A stretch of 12,474 nucleotides of DNA from an uncultured Cloacibacillus sp. (GTDB taxonomy: Bacteria; Synergistota; Synergistia; Synergistales; Synergistaceae), in assembly GCA_934511335.1 (NCBI GenBank), contig CAKSWL010000040.1, forward strand, positions 1 through 12,474. The letters run 5' to 3'. Position 1 is the stretch's first letter; each line of letters begins with the position of its first letter. A program made the translations under genes and the position numbers. Positions 1-6,475 of this stretch are shown here, in pieces. The notes below the pieces were generated by a model, which worked only from the letters and a program-made list of their open reading frames with translations, ran no database searches and was not told the origin of the DNA.

Positions 1-2
1 CT

Positions 3-716
3 GTTATACCGCCGGAGGGCAGGGTTATAAACACCATTCCGGGGTTTGAAGGGTTTGAATCCACAATTCTGGCTTCTCCTAAGCTTGGCGCAAGTTTCGT
101 AATGATCGTATCCACGGTTATGCCAGGGGCAAAGACCACTGTGCCGTGGGGAGGAGATGGGATTGAAACTTTCGTCTATTTTATGGACGGCGAGGGTAAG
201 CTTACTGTAAAAATTGACGATATAACAGAGAAGCTGTCGCCGGGAGGCTTTGCATTTTGTCCGGCGGACAAAGGGTTGGAGCTCTTTAATGAGTCAGAGG
301 GAGTATCCAGGGTTATCCTGTATAAACAGCGTTATATTCCCGTTAAAGGCGTGCCCCTGCCCTCGCCGGTTATCGGTAATATCAATAATGTCGAAGAGAT
401 GAATTATGCTGAGATGGATAATGTGTTTTTAAAAGATTTTCTCCCTGTCAACGACATAGCCTTTGATTTTAATTTTCACATACTTTCTTTTGATCCGGGC
501 GCCTGCCATCCATTTATTGAGACCCACGTGCAGGAGCACGGAGCATACGTTACCTCGGGGGAGGGTATCTATACGCTGGGGGCGGACCGTGTGCATGTCA
601 AAAAAGACGACTTTATTTTCATGGGCGCTTATACGGAACAGGCGACGTATGCAACGGGCCGTGAGCGGTTCAGCTACGTATATTCAAAAGACTTCAACAG
701 AGATGTGGAACTTTAA
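3..716 (+). CDS. allE: (S)-ureidoglycine aminohydrolase, 5' end truncated by the window
   Basis: This cytosolic bicupin enzyme hydrolyses (S)-ureidoglycine to (S)-ureidoglycolate and ammonia in allantoin breakdown. The reading frame is open to the left edge (first full codon at position 3). The segment before the ATG at 102 already matches the AllE family (IPGF and SPKLGASF motifs), so 102 is not the start and roughly 25-30 N-terminal residues lie outside. The C-terminal cupin carries ETHVQEHG at 519-542 and a later Gln in YTEQATY. These match the Glu, His, His and Gln metal ligands known in E. coli AllE. The C-terminus YSKDFNRDVEL is also typical of AllE. The gene ends 27 bases before the carbamoyltransferase start and is the first visible gene of the ureide operon. 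Identification is by family motifs recalled from E. coli AllE. Confidence 0.93.
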   Translation, partial: VIPPEGRVINTIPGFEGFESTILASPKLGASFVMIVSTVMPGAKTTVPWGGDGIETFVYFMDGEGKLTVKIDDITEKLSPGGFAFCPADKGLELFNESEGVSRVILYKQRYIPVKGVPLPSPVIGNINNVEEMNYAEMDNVFLKDFLPVNDIAFDFNFHILSFDPGACHPFIETHVQEHGAYVTSGEGIYTLGADRVHVKKDDFIFMGAYTEQATYATGRERFSYVYSKDFNRDVEL

Positions 717-730
717 AGAATAAAGGTGTT

Positions 731-736
731 AAGGAG
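731..736 (+). promoter_or_regulatory. ribosome binding site that sets the carbamoyltransferase start
   Basis: AAGGAG lies 7 bases before the ATG at 744. An in-frame GTG at 726 lies before this site and so cannot use it. This favours the start at 744. Confidence 0.7.
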
Positions 737-743
737 AGTAGAG

Positions 744-1760
744 ATGACACTTCCAAGAAGTTTTGCACCGGTTAATATTGCAGATAAATTAGAAGAGACC
801 GGGATGCGGGGACAAAATTTTATCTTCCTCACAGACTGGAAACGTGAGCAGCTTATAAATCTTTTTGAAGCGGCACAAATGATAGAGCCCTTCTGGAAAC
901 ATCGGCTGAACTTAATGAATAACAAAGTGCTGGGAACGATCTTTTTTCAGCCGAGCACAAGGACGCGTTTTAGTACCGAAGACGCGATGATAAGGCTTGG
1001 CGGCAGCGTACTTTCAGAATCTAATCCGCTCCATAGCTCGTCAACGGCCAAAGGGGAGTCCCTTTTTGATTATCTGCGAACCGTATCAACCTATGCAGAT
1101 ATAATAGGGTTGCGCCATTATGATGACGAAAATGTATTTCGTTCTCTGGAGGGCGCCGCTGTGCCGGTGATAAGCTGCGGGTGGGGAAATGTTACGCATC
1201 CGACACAGGGGATACTCGACCTCTATACCTGTTATCGGGCCTTTGGAGATTTTGCGGGCATGAAGGTCATGATTGCCACGCCGGATCTTTCAAGGGCTAG
1301 AAGCGGACATTCTTTTGCAATGGGACTTGCTCAGATGGGAGCGGAAATTATCTATGTAGGTTCGAGTGAAAACAAGATGCCCCCTCTGGTACAGAATAAA
1401 CTTAACGAGGCCGAGGCAAAGTACAAAGTATATAATGACTTGAACAATGCAGAGATTATGGATTTAATGTCGGACTGCGACGCATGCTATCTGCCGGGCT
1501 GCAGCGTGCCTAAGGATAATCCCGAAGATCGGGCCGCATTCCTGAATCTGATAAAACCGTTCTACATTACGCTTGAAGGACTGGAAACGATAAAGAGGAA
1601 AAACGGAAGGAGAGTGGGCATAATGCATTCCCTGCCGCGAAATGAGGTCGAATTTGATCAAGCGATCGATAACAGTGAATTTCAGCTCTATTTCCAGCAG
1701 ATGGCTTTCAGTGTGCCGATACGAATGGCCTTGATCGCTGCGATGGTGGGCGTGAAGTAA
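744..1760 (+). CDS. aspartate/ornithine carbamoyltransferase-family protein; candidate oxalurate-cleaving (oxamate) carbamoyltransferase
   Basis: This 338-residue protein has the full carbamoyl-phosphate half of the transcarbamylase fold: STRTR (71-75), K103 in an 80s-type loop (TAKGES), R124 in LRHY, HPTQ (152-155), R187 in RSGHS and HSLPR (295-299). The C-terminal YFQQ resembles E. coli PyrB. The PyrB segment TRVQKER, whose Arg229 and Gln231 hold aspartate, is here PGCSVPK (251-257), so the acceptor is probably not aspartate. No regulatory-chain (pyrI) gene is nearby. The gene sits between allE and an allantoinase, and a pucG-like gene that should make oxalurate is two genes on. I infer phosphorolysis of oxalurate to oxamate and carbamoyl phosphate. 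Alternatives are another ureido substrate or a diverged ATCase. It is not a YgeW-type protein by length. Family is sure; substrate is inferred. Confidence 0.8.
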   Translation: MTLPRSFAPVNIADKLEETGMRGQNFIFLTDWKREQLINLFEAAQMIEPFWKHRLNLMNNKVLGTIFFQPSTRTRFSTEDAMIRLGGSVLSESNPLHSSSTAKGESLFDYLRTVSTYADIIGLRHYDDENVFRSLEGAAVPVISCGWGNVTHPTQGILDLYTCYRAFGDFAGMKVMIATPDLSRARSGHSFAMGLAQMGAEIIYVGSSENKMPPLVQNKLNEAEAKYKVYNDLNNAEIMDLMSDCDACYLPGCSVPKDNPEDRAAFLNLIKPFYITLEGLETIKRKNGRRVGIMHSLPRNEVEFDQAIDNSEFQLYFQQMAFSVPIRMALIAAMVGVK

Positions 1761-1785
1761 TCTTCGCCATATTTAGGAGAGGGAT

Positions 1786-3135
1786 ATGTTTGACCTGATA
1801 CTGAAGAACGGTATGGCCGTCACGCCACAGGGAGTGATTCTTGCGGATGTTTGCGTAAAAGATGAGAAAATCGCAGACATAATTCCATGCGGTAAGAGTG
1901 TGTCAGCGGCATATGTTGTCGATATAGGCCGTAAGTATCTGTTCCCAGGCGTCGTTGACCCCCATGTCCATTTTAATGACCCGGGGCTGCCTGAGCGGGA
2001 AGACCTTCGTTCCGGTACAATGTCAGCCGCTGCGGGCGGCGTTACGACGGTAATAGATATGCCTCTCTCCGGCAATCCTACGATAACTTCTTCCGGAGCG
2101 TTTGAGCAGAAAAAGAAAGCTGTTATTGAAAGAGCGATAGTCGACTGCGCCTTATGGGGTGGCCTGATAAACGACAATACGGAAAACATGGCAGAAATGT
2201 CAGTCTCTGGTGCGTGTGCCTTCAAAGCATTTACCTGTTATGCGGGGGACGATTTTCCTTATGTTACTAGGGATGTACTCCTTAAAGGGATGCAGAAGGC
2301 GGCAGAGTATGATCTTTTGATAGGCGTTCATTGTGAAGATGAGGAAGCTGTCGGCATGCTTGAGCGTGATGCTAAAGCCTCCGGCAGAAACGGCGTGAAG
2401 GATTTCTTAAAGGCGCACCCTCCTTTGTCAGAAGAAAGAGCGGTGGAAATGGTCTTGGAGGCGGCTGAAATCAGTGGCGCGCGGGCACATATCTGCCACG
2501 CCTCTATCCCCGATGTGGTAGAAAAGGTCGCCGCCGCCAGGAGGCGCGGCGTTAAAGTGACGGTGGAAACATGTCCTCACTATTTGATATTTACCGAAGA
2601 TGATCTTGAAAAGCAGCAGGGGATTTTAAAGTGTACCCCGCCGGTGAGAAAACAAGAGGACGTGGAAGGCATGTGGGATATGCTCTTATCCGGCAAGATC
2701 GATGTTTTAGGTTCCGACCATTCCCCCTCGACGATGTCCCAGAAAATATCTTCCGGCAGCAATTTCTGGGATATATGGGGAGGAATAAACGGCGTCCAAA
2801 CCCTCTTGCCGCTCCTCTTCTATCACGGAGTCGTTAAAAGAGGACTTCATGTTGAGGATCTTGTCCGATTGACATCTACAAAAGCCGCCCAAATATTCGG
2901 TCTATGGCCGCAAAAGGGAGCGATTGAGATTGGGTGTGACGCAGATTTCGCGGTATTCGACCCTGCGGGAAAATGGGTGGTGTCCCAAGAAAAGCTTTTT
3001 TATAAAAATAAGCATACTCCATACCTTGGAATGGAGATTATAGGAAAAGTGGTGATGACATTCGTAAGAGGAAGATGTGTCTTTGATAACGGTGTTATCA
3101 ATTTAATACATGGTAAATTCTTAAACTGTCATTAG
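1786..3135 (+). CDS. allB: allantoinase (cyclic amidohydrolase), first copy
   Basis: This 449-residue metal-dependent amidohydrolase of the dihydroorotase/allantoinase family should open the hydantoin ring of allantoin to allantoate. All six expected metal ligands are visible: H60 and H62 in DPHVHFND, K147 (the carboxylated lysine, AFKAF), H182 in GVHCED, H238 in HICHAS and D311 in GSDHSPS. Their spacing closely follows E. coli AllB. GGVTTVIDMP (84-93) is typical of allantoinases. The start ATG has AGGAGAGG just upstream (1774-1781) and lies 25 bases after the carbamoyltransferase stop, so the two are co-transcribed. A hydantoinase or dihydroorotase activity is possible, but the neighbours favour allantoin. 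A second, clearly diverged copy lies at 4460-5836. Confidence 0.86.
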   Translation: MFDLILKNGMAVTPQGVILADVCVKDEKIADIIPCGKSVSAAYVVDIGRKYLFPGVVDPHVHFNDPGLPEREDLRSGTMSAAAGGVTTVIDMPLSGNPTITSSGAFEQKKKAVIERAIVDCALWGGLINDNTENMAEMSVSGACAFKAFTCYAGDDFPYVTRDVLLKGMQKAAEYDLLIGVHCEDEEAVGMLERDAKASGRNGVKDFLKAHPPLSEERAVEMVLEAAEISGARAHICHASIPDVVEKVAAARRRGVKVTVETCPHYLIFTEDDLEKQQGILKCTPPVRKQEDVEGMWDMLLSGKIDVLGSDHSPSTMSQKISSGSNFWDIWGGINGVQTLLPLLFYHGVVKRGLHVEDLVRLTSTKAAQIFGLWPQKGAIEIGCDADFAVFDPAGKWVVSQEKLFYKNKHTPYLGMEIIGKVVMTFVRGRCVFDNGVINLIHGKFLNCH

Positions 3136-3172
3136 ACAAATTAATAGGTAAACGAAAGGAGTCAAAACAGAA

Positions 3173-4357
3173 ATGGAACTGAAAGCAGGAATGACCTTGC
3201 CGCTTCGTAAAACCACAGAAAAATTGCTCATGGGTCCTGGCCCCTCCAATGCCGATCAGCGCGTATTAAAGGCGATTGGCGAGCCCATGCTTGGACATCT
3301 TGATCCGGATTTCCTTGGGATCATGAATGAGACTCGAGAACTCCTCAAATACGTTTTTCAGACGAAAAACGAACTTACCATGGCGATGCCTGGGACGGGA
3401 AGCGCCGGTATGGAGGCCGCCTGGGCAAACACGGTACTTCCGGGAATGAAAGTCATCATCTGCGTTCACGGAGTTTTCGGGCAAAGAATGACCGACGTCG
3501 CCTCCCGCTACGGGGCCAACGTTATCGTCGTCAGCTCGCCGATGGGCAAACCCATTGATCCCGCCGAGCTGCAAAAAGCCATCAAAGACAATCCCGATGC
3601 GAAAATCGTCGGCATTGTCCACGCCGAGACCTCCACCGGCGTTCTTCAGCCTCTCGATGAAATATCCAAACTAGTGCATGATGCGGGAATGTATATGCTC
3701 GTGGATTGCGTGACCTCCCTTGGCGGTGTGGAAGTTCCCGTTGATAAACTCAAATTCGACATGAGCTACAGCGGCACCCAGAAATGTCTCAACTGCCCTC
3801 CTGGCCTGGCGCCATTGACCGTTTCCCAGCGTATGGGCGAATGGATAAGAAACCGCGCTGTGCCCGTCAAGAACTGGTACCTCGATCTTAATATGATAAC
3901 GCGCTACTGGGGTGAGGATCGTTTTTATCATCATACCGCTCCGATAAACATGACCTATGCGCTTAATGAGGCGCTGCGCGTCATTCTCGAAGAGGGTAAC
4001 GAAAGACGTTGGGAACGCCATTGGTCCAACGCACGGTGTTTCTGGAAAGTGCTGGAGGCCATGGGGCTGGAATTGGTCGTGGAAGAACAATACCGCCTGC
4101 CGAGTCTGACCACTTACTACACGCCTGATGGTGTAAACGAAGCGGCGATACGCAAATACCTCATGGATAAATACAATATAGAGATAGGCGGCGGCCTCGG
4201 CGAACTTAAAGGTAAAATCCACCGAGTCGGGCTGATGGGAGTTAACTCGAACCCCGCAAAGATTGCGTTGCTGACGGTGGCGCTTTGCGACGCGTTCAAC
4301 GCGCATGGATACAGGTGCGACACCGGTGCGGCTCTGGAGGTTCTGTCCGCGCAATAG
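3173..4357 (+). CDS. pucG: PLP-dependent ureidoglycine-glyoxylate aminotransferase
   Basis: This 394-residue fold-type I aminotransferase belongs to the alanine/serine-glyoxylate aminotransferase group. Visible landmarks are the N-terminal LLMGPGPSN, the aspartate of LVDCVTSLGG (D178) that pairs with the pyridine nitrogen, the Schiff-base lysine K204 in SGTQKCLNCPPG, YHHTAPINM (252-260) and the carboxylate-binding Arg in HRVGLMG (R351). In this context the likely reaction is (S)-ureidoglycine plus glyoxylate giving oxalurate plus glycine. AAAGGAG (3155-3161) lies 11 bases before the ATG; an internal Met at 3191 is a weaker start. It follows the first allantoinase by 37 bases and is followed by a strong hairpin. 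Codon usage looks more GC-rich than the flanking allantoinases. Alanine- or serine-glyoxylate aminotransferase is the main alternative. Confidence 0.83.
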   Translation: MELKAGMTLPLRKTTEKLLMGPGPSNADQRVLKAIGEPMLGHLDPDFLGIMNETRELLKYVFQTKNELTMAMPGTGSAGMEAAWANTVLPGMKVIICVHGVFGQRMTDVASRYGANVIVVSSPMGKPIDPAELQKAIKDNPDAKIVGIVHAETSTGVLQPLDEISKLVHDAGMYMLVDCVTSLGGVEVPVDKLKFDMSYSGTQKCLNCPPGLAPLTVSQRMGEWIRNRAVPVKNWYLDLNMITRYWGEDRFYHHTAPINMTYALNEALRVILEEGNERRWERHWSNARCFWKVLEAMGLELVVEEQYRLPSLTTYYTPDGVNEAAIRKYLMDKYNIEIGGGLGELKGKIHRVGLMGVNSNPAKIALLTVALCDAFNAHGYRCDTGAALEVLSAQ

Positions 4358-4378
4358 TTTTCAGATCAATAAAATTGG

Positions 4379-4415
4379 ATTTAGATGGCGTATAAATTGC
4401 CTACGCCATCTAAAT
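4379..4415 (+). terminator. 14-bp perfect hairpin between the aminotransferase and the second allantoinase
   Basis: Arms ATTTAGATGGCGTA (4379-4392) and TACGCCATCTAAAT (4402-4415) pair perfectly around a 9-base loop and are followed by TTTAT. It lies 22 bases after the aminotransferase stop and 45 bases before the next gene's start. It could be an intrinsic terminator or attenuator, or an RNA-stability hairpin setting uneven expression within the operon. The T-run is short, so termination may be partial. Confidence 0.6.
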
Positions 4416-4446
4416 TTTATATGTCAAAGGATGGCTGCCGCAAAAT

Positions 4447-4452
4447 GGGAGG
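4447..4452 (+). promoter_or_regulatory. ribosome binding site that sets a GTG start for the second allantoinase
   Basis: GGGAGG is 7 bases upstream of GTG at 4460. Starting there gives MYDLIVSGG, which aligns with MFDLILKNG of the first allantoinase. The longer reading from ATG 4385 would begin inside the hairpin and adds 25 residues with no family counterpart. Confidence 0.7.
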
Positions 4453-4459
4453 TGTGCAA

Positions 4460-5836
4460 GTGTATGATTTGATCGTCTCTGGTGGAAAAATTGTCCTTGA
4501 GGAGGAGGTTGTTTGCACAGATATAGGGGTAAGGGACGGCAAAATCACCGCCATGGGGGAATTGTCGCCTAATTTTGCCGCCGAGGTTGTTGACGCTCAA
4601 GGGAAATATATTTTTCCGGGGCTTGTGGACTGTCACGTACACCTTAACGATCCTGGGTTTACGTGGCGTGAAGATTTTGTTACCGGTACCTCTGCGGCGG
4701 CGGTTGGGGGAGTTACGACGGTTATCGATATGCCTCTCCAAAATGATCCGCCTCTCTTTAATTTAAATGCATTTTCAGAGAAACTTGCAGCACTATCAAG
4801 TCGCGCTGCCGTAGATTACGCGTTTTGGGGAGCGGCGCTTGAGTATAATATCAACAATTTAAAGGAATTGCACAAGGCTGGATGTGTAGCATATAAAATA
4901 TTTCTTGGCCCCGTGTCGGATGATTATCAGACTTTGGGAGAAGATACCGTTGCGAAAGTTACCGAAGAAGTCTTAAAATTTAACGGACTGATCGGCTTTC
5001 ATGCGGAGGACTATGCCGTCATCAAGGGCGAAGAGGCTAAGCTGCTTAATAAAAATAATCTCAGTTGGCGGGATTATTTAGCCGCCAGGCCAGTATCTGC
5101 GGAGCTTACCGCTGTCAAATATGTTATCGAGTTAGTAAGAAAAACAAGAGTCAGAGCGCACATATGCCATGTAAGTCATCCGGCGGCAGCGGACCTGATT
5201 GGTTCTGCGCAAAAAGAAGGGCTGCCGATAACGGCTGAAACCTGCATGCACTATCTCATTTTTAGCGAGGCGGATTTGTTGACAAAGGGGGCGCTTTTTA
5301 AATGCGCCCCTCCACTGCGGTGTGTTGAATCACAAAAAAAATTATGGGATTATGTCTCGAACGGCGTCTTGTCCGCCATATGTTCAGACCATTCTCCATG
5401 CAGAGCGGATGAAAAAGATATTTCGCGACATGGGATACTTGGTGCGTGGGGAGGGGTAAGCGGCCTTCAGAATACAATGCAGCTATTTTTTGAGTATGCT
5501 GTAAACCGGAGAAAATGTCCTTTGCCATTACTTACGAGAGCTCTTTCAGCAAATCCGGCAAAAATTTTTGGTTTATATGGACAAAAAGGGACAGTTGCAA
5601 TTGGTTTTGACGCGGATCTTGTTATCTTTGACCCCATTATGCCGTGGCGGATAACAAAAGAATCTTTATGCTACAAAAATAAAATATCTGCCTTCATCGG
5701 GTTATCTGGCAACGGTTTGCCGGTCCGAACTATTTTGCGCGGGAAAACAATTTTTCAACACGGCGAAGGCGTTGTCCAGCCTTACAATGGACGCCTAGTA
5801 ATGCCTAATGGTATATCGAAGGGAGGCTGCATATAA
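4460..5836 (+). CDS. allantoinase-like cyclic amidohydrolase, second copy
   Basis: This 458-residue amidohydrolase is a paralogue of the enzyme at 1786-3135. The metal site is complete: H59 and H61 in DCHVHLND, K146 in AYKIFLG, H181 in GFHAEDY, H237 in HICHVSH and D310 in CSDHSPC. GGVTTVIDMPL is identical in both copies, but the two differ at many positions along their length, so this is an old duplication or separate acquisition rather than a recent one. It may be a second allantoinase, an enzyme for the other allantoin enantiomer, or one for a related cyclic ureide or hydantoin. The stop overlaps the next start as TAATG at 5834-5838, implying translational coupling to the cupin gene. It is noticeably AT-rich in codon choice compared with the genes after 6475. 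Confidence 0.83.
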   Translation: MYDLIVSGGKIVLEEEVVCTDIGVRDGKITAMGELSPNFAAEVVDAQGKYIFPGLVDCHVHLNDPGFTWREDFVTGTSAAAVGGVTTVIDMPLQNDPPLFNLNAFSEKLAALSSRAAVDYAFWGAALEYNINNLKELHKAGCVAYKIFLGPVSDDYQTLGEDTVAKVTEEVLKFNGLIGFHAEDYAVIKGEEAKLLNKNNLSWRDYLAARPVSAELTAVKYVIELVRKTRVRAHICHVSHPAAADLIGSAQKEGLPITAETCMHYLIFSEADLLTKGALFKCAPPLRCVESQKKLWDYVSNGVLSAICSDHSPCRADEKDISRHGILGAWGGVSGLQNTMQLFFEYAVNRRKCPLPLLTRALSANPAKIFGLYGQKGTVAIGFDADLVIFDPIMPWRITKESLCYKNKISAFIGLSGNGLPVRTILRGKTIFQHGEGVVQPYNGRLVMPNGISKGGCI

Positions 5837-6318
5837 TGATTAGAACTACAATAACAGATATAAATAGATATTTTTGTTTAGGACAAGGAATCAGACTGGC
5901 AGTTGATTTTATCAAAAACAACAACTTGATCTCACTGCCGCCAGGACGTTATCCCATAGAGGGGGCAAGGATATTTGCTTTGATACAAGAGGTCCGCACT
6001 ATGCTGCCTGCGGACGCGCCCTTTGAAAACCACTTGTACAGCGCTGACCTGCAAATGACACTTTCCGGCGATGAATGTGTAGGTTATTGTCCTGTGTCGA
6101 AATTGACGAAATCCGGGAGTTACAATGTTGCTGCGGATGTCCAGAATTATACGGGACAGGCGGATTGTATTATGCAAAATAAAGCTGATGACAGTGTCTC
6201 CATCTTTTTCCCCGAAGACGGGCATCAGCCTTATGTGGCTAAGGATACTCCCATGCATATAAAAAAAGTTGTGATAAGGATAAATATGGACTATATAAAT
6301 ATTTACGAATTAAGGTGA
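5836..6318 (+). CDS. YhcH/YjgK/YiaL-family cupin (EbgC/NanQ-like)
   Basis: This 160-residue single-domain beta-barrel protein belongs to the YhcH/YjgK/YiaL (DUF386) family. Family features visible are YPIEGARIFALIQE (39-52), FENHLYSADLQ (63-73) with E64, H66 and D71, GYCP (83-86), and FFPEDGHQP (124-132) with H130, together a likely metal site. KKVVIRIN closes the domain. Known members act on sugars; NanQ is a sialic-acid anomerase and EbgC accompanies a beta-galactosidase. No sugar gene is visible here. The gene has its own GGGAGG (5821-5826) and its ATG overlaps the stop of the second allantoinase, so it is the last gene of the ureide operon. Its role is unknown; an isomerase or anomerase step on a ureide is a guess. 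The family call is fairly secure. Confidence 0.8.
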   Translation: MIRTTITDINRYFCLGQGIRLAVDFIKNNNLISLPPGRYPIEGARIFALIQEVRTMLPADAPFENHLYSADLQMTLSGDECVGYCPVSKLTKSGSYNVAADVQNYTGQADCIMQNKADDSVSIFFPEDGHQPYVAKDTPMHIKKVVIRINMDYINIYELR

Positions 6319-6381
6319 CCGTGTGTTTTTTACCACCATGTCGGCGAATGTTAAAAAGCCGCCATATGCGGACGCCGAACA

Positions 6382-6435
6382 AAAACGGAAGCTCCGATGC
6401 CGGAGCCGTGTCCTAAGATTAGGAGCTTCCGTTTT
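6382..6435. terminator. bidirectional hairpin terminator between convergent genes
   Basis: AAAACGGAAGCTCC (6382-6395) pairs perfectly with GGAGCTTCCGTTTT (6422-6435) around a 26-base loop. The A-run on one side and T-run on the other make it a plausible terminator for both the ureide operon (+) and the ThDP gene (-). A competing local hairpin GCTCCG-ATGC-CGGAGC (6391-6406) uses part of the same left arm. Confidence 0.75.
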
Positions 6436-6475
6436 ATGACGCAAATCGTGCGTATAAACGCCGATTTAGCCGATT
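6434..6475 (-). repeat. 3'-end-associated intergenic repeat, copy A
   Basis: This copy reads AAATCGGCGTTTATACGCAC on the minus strand, immediately after the stop of the ThDP gene. The 34-base block 6434-6467 recurs at 10546-10579 with one mismatch. A 23-base block (6446-6468) recurs exactly, inverted, at 10111-10133. A faint opposite arm (TCGGCG at 6341-6346) lies beyond the hairpin. Confidence 0.85.

Noticed and set aside
102..716. allE beginning at the ATG at 102
   Set aside because: The frame is open upstream and the upstream residues match the AllE family, so the gene is simply cut by the window edge.
726..743. GTG start for the carbamoyltransferase
   Set aside because: It would precede the ribosome site AAGGAG at 731-736; ATG 744 is correctly spaced.
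4385..4459. N-terminal extension of the second allantoinase
   Set aside because: It starts inside a perfect hairpin, lacks a ribosome site and has no family counterpart; GTG 4460 fits better.
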